DNA from: a bacterium
Lineage (GTDB): Bacteria > Bacillota > Clostridia > Christensenellales > Aristaeellaceae
Direction of reading: 5' to 3'
Length of the DNA: 64,000 bases
NCBI GenBank assembly: GCA_004563405.1
Contig: SFTH01000002.1
Coordinates: 62,001 to 126,000 of the forward strand
Within the stretch, counting starts at the first letter, position 1; every line of letters begins with the position of its first letter. Under the pieces are notes generated by a model that did no database searches, was not told where the DNA came from, and saw nothing but the letters and a program-made list of their open reading frames with translations. Of the stretch, positions 23,669-31,948 are shown one piece after another. The translations under genes and the position numbers were made by a program.

Positions 23669-24790
23669 TCAGAGCTCCAGATCGTCCGCATAGCAGCGCC
23701 GCACGCGCGCGGAGAAGCCCAGCATGATCTCGTAGGGTATGGTTCCGGCCAGCGCCGCCAGCTCGTCCGGCGTGATGCGCTCGCCGCCCTGCGCGCCCAT
23801 GAGCACCACCTCGCTGTCCAAATTTGCCCCGGGAATGTCCGTCACGTCCAGCATCAGCATGTCCATGCACACGTTTCCGGCAATGGGCGCGCGCCGACCG
23901 CAGACCAGCGCTTCCGCGCGGTTGCTCAGGATGCGCGGGTAGCCGTCGCCATAGCCGATGGGCACGGTCATGATGCGGCTGTCCCGCCGCGCCACGAAGG
24001 TGCGCCCATAGCCCACGCTCTCCCCGGCGGAGATCTCCTGAATGCGCACGGGCCGCGCGCTGAGGGTCTGGGCGTAGCTAAGCTTCCCCTCGAGGCCCGG
24101 AGCGAGGGTTCCGTACAGGCCGATGCCCGCACGGATCATGTCGTACTGAAAGTCTTTTCCGGCCATGGCGGAGGTTGCCGCCGCGTGGACGACGGGCGCA
24201 AAGCCCGCGGCGCGCACCCGCGCCAGCGCTGCGCCGAAGCGCCGGTTCTGCTCCGCCGTGAACGCCGGATCGCTCTCCGCCGCGCAGAAGTGCGTAAAGA
24301 TGCCCTCCATCTCCACGTCCGGACAGTCGTTGCGCCAGTGCGCCAGCAGCGCGTCCAGGGCATGGCCGTCCCGAACGCCGATGCGGGACATGCCCGAATC
24401 AATCTTCAGGTGCGCCTTCGCCCGCGCGCCACGCCGCCGGGCCTCGTCCTCGAGCACGTCCAGCATCTCCGGCGCGTACACGGCCTGGGCCGCGTCCGCC
24501 GCCACCGCCGCACGCAGCGCGGCCTCTCCGCCGCCGCCCAGAATCAGAACCGGCGCGCGGACGCCTGCGTCGCGCAGCTGCTGCGCTTCCTCGGCGATGG
24601 CCACCGCAAACGCGTCCGCTCCCGCCCGGAGCATCAGGCGCGCCGCCTCCACGCTCCCGTGGCCGTAGGCGTCCGCCTTCACCACGCACATCATTCGAAC
24701 CCGCTCGGGTATGTTCTCCCGAATGGCGCACGCATTTTCATACAGCGCGCGCCTGGAGATCATCATCTGGGTCGTCCGCATCCGTCGCAC
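23669..24790 (-). CDS. alr: Alanine racemase
   Basis: This encodes 373 residues. The PLP enzyme interconverts L- and D-alanine for peptidoglycan and, in spore-formers, for germination control. The cofactor lysine is K38 in V-V-K-A-D-A-Y-G-H-G; H-L-K-I-D-S-G-M-S-R-I-G, S-V-G-Y-G-R-T-F (the catalytic tyrosine region) and N-V-C-M-D follow in order. GTG 24790 has GGAAGG 6 nt before it; ATG at 24781 is the alternative. It is transcribed divergently from the DUF624 operon from a mirror-image promoter. Confidence 0.96.
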   Translation of the reverse strand: MRRMRTTQMMISRRALYENACAIRENIPERVRMMCVVKADAYGHGSVEAARLMLRAGADAFAVAIAEEAQQLRDAGVRAPVLILGGGGEAALRAAVAADAAQAVYAPEMLDVLEDEARRRGARAKAHLKIDSGMSRIGVRDGHALDALLAHWRNDCPDVEMEGIFTHFCAAESDPAFTAEQNRRFGAALARVRAAGFAPVVHAAATSAMAGKDFQYDMIRAGIGLYGTLAPGLEGKLSYAQTLSARPVRIQEISAGESVGYGRTFVARRDSRIMTVPIGYGDGYPRILSNRAEALVCGRRAPIAGNVCMDMLMLDVTDIPGANLDSEVVLMGAQGGERITPDELAALAGTIPYEIMLGFSARVRRCYADDLEL

Positions 24791-24849
24791 CCGCTTCCTT
24801 CCGTATTTCCGGCCCGCCGGAGGGAATTGCCGCCCGGCAGGTTCCCTAT

Positions 24850-24928
24850 ATTATAATCGCCTTTCGCGCCAATTGCAACCGCATTGCTGCTGCGCGCGGT
24901 TGCAATTGACAAAAACAGCGTGTATACT
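24850..24928. promoter_or_regulatory. Mirror-image divergent promoters of alr and DUF624 operon
   Basis: For alr (minus): TTGCAA (24878-24873), 17 nt, TATAAT (24855-24850). For the DUF624 gene (plus): TTGCAA (24900-24905), 17 nt, TATACT (24923-24928). Each -35 lies inside an arm of a perfect 13-bp inverted repeat, CAATTGCAACCGC (24870-24882) and its complement (24896-24908), separated by 13 nt. A dimeric protein bound to the arms would affect both genes. Confidence 0.8.
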
Positions 24929-24956
24929 GAGTGTAACGAAGAATGGAGGTCAGCTC

Positions 24957-25847
24957 ATGGGCAAACGCGGTTTCTTCAGCAACTATTTCTACGGCCGTCC
25001 CGGACAGCGGGACTATACGCAGGCCGATCAGCCCCACAACCGAAAGCAGCTGTTTCAGGAGGTGCTCCGGGCACGCAGAGGCAATCTGCTGAGCCTGAAC
25101 CTTCTGTATCTGATCATCTGGATTCCGGCGATTCTGTGGAGCTTTCTGAACCTCGTTCAGCTGAACCTGATCGCCTCGGGAGGCTCGGACGCATCCCTCG
25201 AAAGCCTGACCCTCACCTACCTGCTCCTGCTCTGGCCGATGGTCGCCATCACAGGCCCCTTCAACATGGGCGTGAGCTACGTCCTGCGCAACTGGGCGCG
25301 GGACGAGCACAGCTTCCTCTTTCTGGACTTCAAGTCCGCCCTGCGGGAAAACTGGAAGCAGGGTCTGCTCTACGGCGCGATCAGCGGCGCCGTGCCGCTG
25401 ACCGTCTACATTTGCGCCTACTTTTACGGCCAGATGGCCGCCCGCTCGCCCCTGTTCTATCTGCCCCTGTTCATCGTCCTGGCCGCGGCGTTTTTATGGG
25501 CGCTCGTCTCGCCCATGCTGCCCACGATGATCGTCACCTACCGCCAGGGCTTCGGCGGCCTCGTGCGTAACGCGCTGCTGATGACGCTTGCCGCGCTGCC
25601 GAAGGCCATCGGCGTGCGCCTGCTCACCCTCGCGCTGCCGCTGTTCCTGTTCGTCTGCGCGCTGGTCGCTCCTACGGTGCTGCGCTGGGCGGGCCTCGCC
25701 GCGCTCCTGCTCTATGCGCTCATCCTTCCCGCCCTCAACAAGCTCATCTGGGCCAGCTATGCAAACGCCCTGTGCGAAAAATACCTCAACCCGAAGATTG
25801 ACGGCGCGCGCACAGACATCGGGCTGCACACGGAGGACGACGCATGA
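24957..25847 (+). CDS. DUF624 (YesL-like) membrane protein
   Basis: This encodes 296 residues. A polar N-terminus of 45 residues containing a Y-G-R-P-G-Q-R-D-Y segment precedes five or six hydrophobic helices, with W-x-x-x-W-A-R-D-E-H after helix two, typical of DUF624 proteins. These are often found near sugar transporters, but no transporter is present here. ATG 24957 has GGAGGT 6 nt upstream. The stop overlaps the start of the U32 gene (ATGA), so the two are translationally coupled. Function unknown. Confidence 0.7.
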   Translation: MGKRGFFSNYFYGRPGQRDYTQADQPHNRKQLFQEVLRARRGNLLSLNLLYLIIWIPAILWSFLNLVQLNLIASGGSDASLESLTLTYLLLLWPMVAITGPFNMGVSYVLRNWARDEHSFLFLDFKSALRENWKQGLLYGAISGAVPLTVYICAYFYGQMAARSPLFYLPLFIVLAAAFLWALVSPMLPTMIVTYRQGFGGLVRNALLMTLAALPKAIGVRLLTLALPLFLFVCALVAPTVLRWAGLAALLLYALILPALNKLIWASYANALCEKYLNPKIDGARTDIGLHTEDDA

Positions 25848-27094
25848 GGCCGCAACGCTTTGAGCTGCTCGCCCCCGCGGGAGATCTGGAGCGGCTGGAG
25901 GCCGCGCTGCGCTTCGGTGCGGACGCGGTGTATGTGGGCGGGCCGAAGCTTCAGCTGCGCGCCGGAAGCGTGGGATTTTCGCCGGAGGCGCTGCATACCG
26001 CCGCGCAGACGGTGCACCGCCAGGGAAAGAAACTGTATGTGGCCATGAACGCCTTTGCCGACAACCGCGAGGTGGACGAGGCCGGGGTCTACGCCCGGGA
26101 GCTGCGCGATCTGGGCGCGGACGCGGTCATCGCCTCCGACCTGGGAATCATCGCCGCCGTGCGCCGCGCCGCCCCGGAGCTGGACGTGCATGTGAGCACC
26201 CAGGCGAACTGCCTGAACTTCGGCGCGGCGCAGGTCTATTGCGATCTGGGTGTGAAGCGCGTGGTGCTGGGGCGGGAGATGACGCTGGAGCAGATTCGCG
26301 AACTGCGCTCGCGCGTGCCGGATTCCCTGGAGCTGGAGGCCTTCGTCCACGGGGCGATGTGCATGTCCTATTCGGGAAGATGCATGATCAGCGCCTATCT
26401 CACCGGGCGCAGCGCCAACCGAGGCGCGTGCACCCAGTCCTGCCGTTGGAAGTATCACCTGATGGAGGAGACCCGGCCCGGAGAGTACTTTCCCGTGTTC
26501 GAGGATGCGCAGGGAACGACCCTGCTCTCCTCCTTCGATCTGAACTGCCTCTCCTTTCTCGATCAGCTCATGGACGCAGGCGTCTGCTCCTTCAAGATCG
26601 AAGGCCGCATGAAATCCCCCTTCTATGTGGCGACCGTGACCAACGCCTACCGCAGGCGCATCGACAGCCTGCTGCGGGGCGACGCGGACGCGACCTCGCT
26701 CGCGCTGCTGGAGCGGGAGCTCTGCGCCGCCAGCCACCGCCCCTACGCCACCGGCTTCTACTTCGGCGAAATGAAGCGCCACGCCCCGGACGATGGCGCG
26801 TACCTTCAGGACACGGTGTTCGTGGGCGCGGTGCGCGGCGCGGACGGCGGCCGCGTGACGCTGGAGCTGCGCAACCGCATCCGCTCGGGAGATCGGATTG
26901 AAATTCTCTCCCCCGACAGCCTGGGCCTGAGCTTCGTCGCCCGGGAAATCCGGGACGCGCAGGGCGCGCCCGTCGAGGCCGCCGTCCGCCCCGGGGAGCT
27001 CTATTCCATGGCCTGCGAATGTCCCGTGGCCCCGGGCGACCTGCTGCGGGTGCGCACGGCAGAATCTGAGGAGGGAGGTGCGCCGGATGCGTAG
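25844..27094 (+). CDS. U32 family protein, TrhP/YegQ-like
   Basis: This encodes 416 residues. The N-terminal half is a U32 barrel (E-L-L-A-P-A-G-D-L-E, G-A-D-A-V-Y-V-G). The family block from residue 165 holds F-V-H-G-A-M-C-M-S-Y-S-G-R-C and then C-T-Q-S-C-R-W-K-Y, whose cysteines are probable Fe-S ligands; S-F-K-I-E-G-R-M-K follows. A C-terminal barrel domain completes it. Although classed as peptidase U32, members such as TrhP hydroxylate U34 of tRNA using prephenate, which is the more likely role here. A second U32 protein is encoded at 35150. Confidence 0.9.
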   Translation: MRPQRFELLAPAGDLERLEAALRFGADAVYVGGPKLQLRAGSVGFSPEALHTAAQTVHRQGKKLYVAMNAFADNREVDEAGVYARELRDLGADAVIASDLGIIAAVRRAAPELDVHVSTQANCLNFGAAQVYCDLGVKRVVLGREMTLEQIRELRSRVPDSLELEAFVHGAMCMSYSGRCMISAYLTGRSANRGACTQSCRWKYHLMEETRPGEYFPVFEDAQGTTLLSSFDLNCLSFLDQLMDAGVCSFKIEGRMKSPFYVATVTNAYRRRIDSLLRGDADATSLALLERELCAASHRPYATGFYFGEMKRHAPDDGAYLQDTVFVGAVRGADGGRVTLELRNRIRSGDRIEILSPDSLGLSFVAREIRDAQGAPVEAAVRPGELYSMACECPVAPGDLLRVRTAESEEGGAPDA

Positions 27095-27629
27095 AGCGCT
27101 GTCTTTTGCGCTGACGCTGCTCCTCTGCGCGCATGCGGCGGCGGAGACACTGCGCATTGAGGACGTGCTGACCCTCGAATATCCCGACGAATGGCGCGAC
27201 TTCGGCGCGGACGACAGCTACGACGAGGAAAACGCTTACTACAACCTCGCCTTCATCGGCGGCGCGGGCGATACGGAGCTCTGCCTGAGCGTCGATCTCT
27301 ATTACTACGAAGAATACGCCGACATCCGCCTCTTCTCGGCAAATGAAGCCACCATCGACGACTTCGCCGGATGGCTGCTGGAGGGCTGCGACGGCACGCT
27401 GGAGGCAGTGCGCCGGGTGAGCGATTATCAGATTCCCTTCGTCGTGCTGCGCACCCGGGAGGACGGCGGGACGGTGCTCAGCGCCGATACCCTGACCAAC
27501 GGCTGGGACCTCTCCCTGTCCGCCTACGCCTACGCGGATGCGTACAGCGACGCGCTGCGCCCGCTGACGGACGCGGAGTGCGCGCTCTTTCTGGAGATTC
27601 TGGACAGCCTGGAGCCCCTGCCGGACTGA
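27087..27629 (+). CDS. Secreted protein of unknown function
   Basis: This encodes about 180 residues. A signal peptide is clear: two arginines, a leucine-rich core and A-H-A-A-A as cleavage region near residue 17. The mature protein is acidic and tyrosine-rich (Y-Y-Y-E-E-Y near residue 75), with no recognised domain; the start I-E-D-V-L-T-L-E-Y-P-D-E-W resembles proteins with a PsbP/DcrB-like fold, a weak impression. ATG 27087 overlaps the stop of the U32 gene and has GGAGG upstream. It precedes the clostripain-like lipoprotein by 8 nt. Confidence 0.75.
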   Translation: MRRALSFALTLLLCAHAAAETLRIEDVLTLEYPDEWRDFGADDSYDEENAYYNLAFIGGAGDTELCLSVDLYYYEEYADIRLFSANEATIDDFAGWLLEGCDGTLEAVRRVSDYQIPFVVLRTREDGGTVLSADTLTNGWDLSLSAYAYADAYSDALRPLTDAECALFLEILDSLEPLPD

Positions 27630-27637
27630 GGAAACCA

Positions 27638-28948
27638 ATGATGAAGAAATGCCTGATCGCGCTGGCGGCGCTGCTGTTCGCCACCATCCTTTCTGCCTGC
27701 GCTTCCGCAGCGCGAACCAACGTCCTCGTCTACATGAGCGGCTCCGATCTGGAGAGCGAGAGCGCCAGCGGCACGGCGGATCTGAACGAAATGGTCGCCG
27801 CCGGAATCGACCCCGACGCTGAAGTGACCGTCCTGGTGGAGACCGGCGGCGCGCAGTACTGGCACACGCAGGGCGTGTACGCGCGCGCGAACCAGATTCA
27901 TCGGGTCACGCAGGAGGGCGTCTCCACGCTGAAGACCCTGCCCGCAGCGAGTATGGGATCGGGCGAAACGCTCGCGGCGTTTCTCGCCTTTGCCCGGGAG
28001 AACAATCCCGCGGAGCGGACGCTGCTGGTGCTCTGGGGCCACGGCGACGGGCCCGACGGCGGCGTATGCTTCGACGATCTCCACGACGACGACGCGCTCA
28101 CGCCGGAGGAAATCGCCGCCGCGCTCGCGGATGTGGAGGCCGCCGGACAGCGGGTGGAGGCCGTGATTCTGGACGCCTGCCTGATGAGCTGCGCGGATCT
28201 TTTGCACGCCCTCGGCCCCCATACGGACTACATTGTGGCCTCGCAGGCCTCCACCCTGGCCAGCGGCTGCAACTATCGGGACTGGCTGGGCCTGCTCGCG
28301 GACGCGCCGGAGACGGACACCGCCGCGCTGTGCGCCCGCATCGCCCAAAGCTACATCGAAACCACCCGACACGGCGCGTTTTCCGTCGCCTCCACCATGA
28401 GCGTGCTGGACGCCCGCCAATCGGAAGCGGTCTGGCGCGCGGCGGAGGCGCTCTACGCGCGGCTGGATGCGACCCTGCCCGCGGGCCGGGACGCGCTGTT
28501 CGCCGCGCGCGCCGGCGTCACTTCCTTCGGCGAGGAGGACGACGGCGCCGCCAGCAATCTCGTGGACGCAGACCGGCTCTGCGTCGCCCTTCAGGACATC
28601 GCGCCCAAGGAGTGCGCCGCGCTGCGCGCCGCCGTGAAGCGCGCCGTCCTGCTCTGCGAAAGCTCCGGCAAAATGACGGGCAGGGTCTGTGGACTCTCCC
28701 TGTACATGCCCGATGAGAGCGCCGCCCGCTCGTCCTTCCTCTACGCCCACTACCGGCCCAAGCGGCAGGAGAGCGCCTACGCCCGTCTGATCCTCTCCAT
28801 GGCCGATCTGGCGCGAAGCAGCCGCGGCGCTTCCTCCGCCGCACAGCGCACGCCCGCCGTGGACCGCTTCCACATCTGGCAGGGATTGGGCGCACCGCGT
28901 CCCTATGCGGGCGCGCTCTGGGAGGGCCTGGAAGCGCCCTCCACCTGA
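27638..28948 (+). CDS. Clostripain-family (C11) cysteine protease lipoprotein
   Basis: This encodes 436 residues. The signal peptide ends in the lipobox L-S-A-C, so the protein should be anchored outside the membrane by lipidation. The catalytic dyad of the C11 family is visible: histidine in L-W-G-H-G-D-G and cysteine in I-L-D-A-C-L-M-S. Clostripain-like enzymes cut after arginine or lysine; specificity here is unknown. There is no long propeptide. Start ATG 27638 has GAGG 7 nt upstream. It ends an operon of DUF624, U32 and a secreted protein. Confidence 0.88.
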   Translation: MMKKCLIALAALLFATILSACASAARTNVLVYMSGSDLESESASGTADLNEMVAAGIDPDAEVTVLVETGGAQYWHTQGVYARANQIHRVTQEGVSTLKTLPAASMGSGETLAAFLAFARENNPAERTLLVLWGHGDGPDGGVCFDDLHDDDALTPEEIAAALADVEAAGQRVEAVILDACLMSCADLLHALGPHTDYIVASQASTLASGCNYRDWLGLLADAPETDTAALCARIAQSYIETTRHGAFSVASTMSVLDARQSEAVWRAAEALYARLDATLPAGRDALFAARAGVTSFGEEDDGAASNLVDADRLCVALQDIAPKECAALRAAVKRAVLLCESSGKMTGRVCGLSLYMPDESAARSSFLYAHYRPKRQESAYARLILSMADLARSSRGASSAAQRTPAVDRFHIWQGLGAPRPYAGALWEGLEAPST

Positions 28949-29160
28949 CGTGCGGTGCGAAGCCTCTTGGCGCATCTCACAACTCCGACTGCCTGAGCGA
29001 CCTTGGCCTGACGTGCGACGCGAAAACGGACGATCGGAGACTGCCCGTCCGGAGACCTCTCACAGGCGCTCTCCTCCTCCGCCCGCTTCGGACCGCAGCG
29101 CGTTGCGCGCACCCCTGCGCCTCCCAGACCCGGCCCATTCCGCTCCGTCCCGAGCGCATA

Positions 29161-29200
29161 AAAAAACCGGGGCTGTCCCACCTGAGACAGCCCCTTTTTT
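29161..29200. terminator. Bidirectional terminator
   Basis: GGGGCTGTC (29169-29177) pairs with GACAGCCCC (29186-29194); six Ts follow and six As precede. It serves the clostripain operon (+) and the spore-protein gene (-). The stretch 28949-29160 has only a pair of imperfect 18-nt direct repeats (28944-28961 and 29007-29024). Confidence 0.92.
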
Positions 29201-29221
29201 ATGCGCTCCGGGAAGCGGCGC

Positions 29222-29425
29222 TTAGCCCTTGCCGCCCATGGCGCGCTCCTGCGCCTCGATCATCTTGCGGACCATGTTGCCGCCGATGTGACCTGCGTCC
29301 TTGGAGCTCAGGTTGCCGTTGTAGTCCTTGTTCAGGGTGATGCCCAGCTCGTTTGCAACTTCCTGCTTCATGTTGGCCATGGCCTGACGGGCCTCGGGCA
29401 CGTTGATCGAATTGCTGTTCTTCAT
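29222..29425 (-). CDS. Alpha/beta-type small acid-soluble spore protein
   Basis: This encodes 67 residues. These proteins coat spore DNA, protect it from UV and are degraded at germination. The two conserved segments are visible: A-M-A-N-M-K-Q-E-V-A-N-E-L-G-I near the N-terminus, containing the germination-protease region, and L-S-S-K-D-A-G-H-I-G-G-N-M-V-R-K-M-I near the C-terminus. ATG 29425 has GGAG 9 nt upstream. It is one of two tandem copies and shows the organism forms endospores. Confidence 0.95.
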   Translation of the reverse strand: MKNSNSINVPEARQAMANMKQEVANELGITLNKDYNGNLSSKDAGHIGGNMVRKMIEAQERAMGGKG

Positions 29426-29490
29426 TTTGCGAATCTCCTTTATCCCGCGCCTGTCGCGCGGCGCTTTGATCCCGACTGAACGCTCCGTTC

Positions 29491-29673
29491 TCAGGTGGAG
29501 CTGTGCTGACGCTGATAATCCTCGACCATGCGGCGAACCATCTGACCGCCGATGTGGCCTGCGTCCTTGGAGCTCAGGTTGCCGTTGTAACCCTTGACCA
29601 GGTTCACGCCCAGCTCGCGGGCAACTTCGAACTTCATGTTCTCCAGTGCGGACTTGCTCTCGTTGTACTGCAT
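29491..29673 (-). CDS. Alpha/beta-type small acid-soluble spore protein (second copy)
   Basis: This encodes 60 residues and has the same DNA-binding block (L-S-S-K-D-A-G-H-I-G-G-Q-M-V-R-R-M) and the F-E-V-A-R-E-L-G-V segment as its neighbour, so the two arose by duplication. ATG 29673 has GGAGG 9 nt upstream. Forespore (sigma-G) control is expected from the family; I could not find a convincing sigma-G promoter by eye. Confidence 0.95.
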   Translation of the reverse strand: MQYNESKSALENMKFEVARELGVNLVKGYNGNLSSKDAGHIGGQMVRRMVEDYQRQHSST

Positions 29674-29770
29674 GCTCTCTCACCTCCTCGCTTCAGTCTG
29701 ATCGTATTTTGGCCGTGAGAGATTCTTTTACTACTGGAAATCATCGCCTGGTAAACATTTGCGCGACATG

Positions 29771-29812
29771 AAAAAAAGCGCGCCCCGGCGCTTATTCTGC
29801 CGGTCGGCGCGC
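29771..29812 (-). terminator. Terminator after recG
   Basis: GCGCGCC (29778-29784) pairs with GGCGCGC (29806-29812), and the minus strand continues with seven Ts. It lies 50 nt past the recG stop. Confidence 0.85.
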
Positions 29813-29862
29813 AAAAATAAACCGCAGCCGGCGCACCGGGAGCGATTTATTTTTCATCGATT

Positions 29863-31863
29863 TCAATTGACGGCTGCCTCGCGGAACTTCTTCAGATACG
29901 CCGCTTCAGCCAGACGGATCACGGACTGCGCCTCGTCGCTCTCCGGGTGGGCGAGCAGGCTGCGCGCCTCGTCGTGCACGGTCTTGAGCAGCTGTGCGTC
30001 TCCCGCCAGCGTGCCCACGCCGCAGACGATGTTGCCCGACTGCCGGGTGCCGAACAGGTCGCCCGGGCCCCGCAGCTCCATGTCCCGCTGGGCGATTTTG
30101 AAGCCGTCCGTGGTAGAGGCCAGAAAGCGCAGGCGCTCGTTGGGCTCGGCCATCAGAAAGCACCAGGCCTCGTCCGTGCCCCGGCCCACCCGGCCCCGGA
30201 GCTGGTGTAGCTGCGCGAGACCGAACCGCTCCGCGTTCTCGATCACCATCACGCTCGCGTTGGGCACGTTCACGCCCACCTCGATCACCGTGGTGGAGAC
30301 CAGCACATCCGCCTCGCCCCGGTGAAACTTCTCCAGCACCGCGTCCTTGTCCGCCGCCTTCATGCGGCCGTGTACCAGCTCAATGCGCAGATCGCTCAGA
30401 TCCCGATTCCTCAGGTTTTCGTACACCTGCTCCGCCGGCAGCGCGTCCACCGCCTCGGATTCCTCCACTAGCGGACAGACCACATAGATCTGTCTGCCCT
30501 TCTTCACCTCGCTGCGCAGGAAGCCGTACATATCCCTGCGCTTGTCCTCCGGCACGATGCGCGTGCGCACGCCCTTGCGCCCGGGGGGAAGCTCGTCGAT
30601 GATGGAGATGTCCAGATCGCCGTAGAGGATCAGCGAAAGCGTGCGGGGAATCGGCGTGGCGGACATCACCAACACGTTGGGCGCGTCCCCCTTCTGCCCC
30701 AGCCGCGTCCGCTGGCTCACGCCGAAGCGGTGCTGCTCGTCGGTGACGGCCAGTCCGAGCCTGTGGTACTCCACGCCCTCGGTGATCAGCGCATGGGTGC
30801 CAATCACCACGTCCCACTCCCCCGAGGCGATGGCCTCGTGCGCCAGCCGGTGCTGCTTCGGCGTGAGGCTTCCGGTAAGCAGGCCCACCCGCATGCCCAG
30901 CGGCTCCAGCAGGGCCTTCGCCCCGGCGTAATGCTGGCGCGCCAGCACCTCCGTGGGCGCCATCAGCGCGGCCTGATAGCCGCTCGCGTGCGCCAGATAG
31001 ATCGCGCCGAAGGCCACGGCCGTCTTGCCGCTGCCCACGTCTCCCTGCACCATGCGCGCCATGGCCTCGCCGCCACGCAGATCCCGCGCCACCTCCTGAA
31101 GCACGCGCCTCTGGGCGCCGGTGGGCGAAAAGGGCATGCCCGCCCAGAATTTCTCCGGCGCATCGTCCGCAAATTCCATCCGCACGCCCGGCTCCCCCCG
31201 ACCCCTGCGCAGCGAAATCGCCACCTGGTAAAGCAGCAGCTCCTCGAAGGCGATGCGCCGCCGGGCGGTCTCCAGCGCCTCGCGGCTGGCGGGAAAGTGG
31301 GCGTTTCGCATGGCGAAGTTGCGCTCGCACAGGCCGTGCCTGCGGCGCAGATCCTCCGGAAGCTCGTCCGGCCACTGGCCCTCGCAGATCTTCAGCGCCG
31401 CTTCCACGCATCCCCGCATGGCCTTCGCGGGCACGCCCGGGATGCTCCGGTACACGGGCAGCAGGCCCTCCTCCTGTTCGATGGTCGGACTGCTGATCTG
31501 AATGGTGCCGCCCCGGGCCTCGCAGCGTCCGCAGAGCATCATCTCCCGCCCCCGGGTCAGCTGCTCCTTCAGCCACGGCTGGTTGTACCACACCACCGGC
31601 AGCGTCTGCGTGTCATCGGTAACGTACACCTTCGTAATCACAAGCTTGCGCGCGCGGCGCTGGGAGGGCTCGCCCGCCACGCGAACCTTCACGGAGACCG
31701 TCTCCCCCGGCTTGATCTCGCTCAGCGGCGTGAACGCGCTCAGATCCCGGTAGTCCTTCGGCAAAAACATCACCAGATCCCGCACGCTGTCTATGCCCGC
31801 CTCGTGAAAGGCCTTCAGCCGCGCCGGGCCGATGCCCCGGATGCCGCTCAGGGAAACATCCAT
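29863..31863 (-). CDS. recG: ATP-dependent DNA helicase RecG
   Basis: This encodes 666 residues. RecG reverses stalled replication forks and branch-migrates Holliday junctions. It has an N-terminal wedge/OB region (G-I-G-P-A-R at residue 9 and V-W-Y-N-Q-P-W near 85), then helicase motifs: G-D-V-G-S-G-K-T near 276, D-E-Q-H-R-F-G near 372, S-A-T-P-I-P-R-T, and Q-L-R-G-R-V-G-R. The C-terminal TRG-type wedge R-D-M-E-L-R-G-P-G-D-L-F-G is intact. ATG 31863 has GGAGG upstream. It follows the fatty acid kinase gene, as in many Firmicutes, but a hairpin with a T-run separates them. Confidence 0.97.
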   Translation of the reverse strand: MDVSLSGIRGIGPARLKAFHEAGIDSVRDLVMFLPKDYRDLSAFTPLSEIKPGETVSVKVRVAGEPSQRRARKLVITKVYVTDDTQTLPVVWYNQPWLKEQLTRGREMMLCGRCEARGGTIQISSPTIEQEEGLLPVYRSIPGVPAKAMRGCVEAALKICEGQWPDELPEDLRRRHGLCERNFAMRNAHFPASREALETARRRIAFEELLLYQVAISLRRGRGEPGVRMEFADDAPEKFWAGMPFSPTGAQRRVLQEVARDLRGGEAMARMVQGDVGSGKTAVAFGAIYLAHASGYQAALMAPTEVLARQHYAGAKALLEPLGMRVGLLTGSLTPKQHRLAHEAIASGEWDVVIGTHALITEGVEYHRLGLAVTDEQHRFGVSQRTRLGQKGDAPNVLVMSATPIPRTLSLILYGDLDISIIDELPPGRKGVRTRIVPEDKRRDMYGFLRSEVKKGRQIYVVCPLVEESEAVDALPAEQVYENLRNRDLSDLRIELVHGRMKAADKDAVLEKFHRGEADVLVSTTVIEVGVNVPNASVMVIENAERFGLAQLHQLRGRVGRGTDEAWCFLMAEPNERLRFLASTTDGFKIAQRDMELRGPGDLFGTRQSGNIVCGVGTLAGDAQLLKTVHDEARSLLAHPESDEAQSVIRLAEAAYLKKFREAAVN

Positions 31864-31902
31864 GCAGCGCCCTCCTCTCGCCCTTTTCCTGCAAATCCAT
31901 AG

Positions 31903-31930
31903 AAAAAATCCGGCGCGCGGAACGCCGGAT
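31903..31930 (-). terminator. Terminator between fakA-like gene and recG
   Basis: ATCCGGCG pairs with CGCCGGAT (31908-31915 with 31923-31930) and six Ts follow on the minus strand. It would reduce readthrough into recG, for which no separate promoter is apparent. Confidence 0.85.
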
Positions 31931-31948
31931 TCGTCTTCAACTCCAGTT

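Noticed and set aside
27078..27086. GTG start for the secreted protein
   Set aside because: It lies inside the GGAGGTGCG ribosome-site region; ATG 27087 has proper spacing and gives a clean signal peptide.
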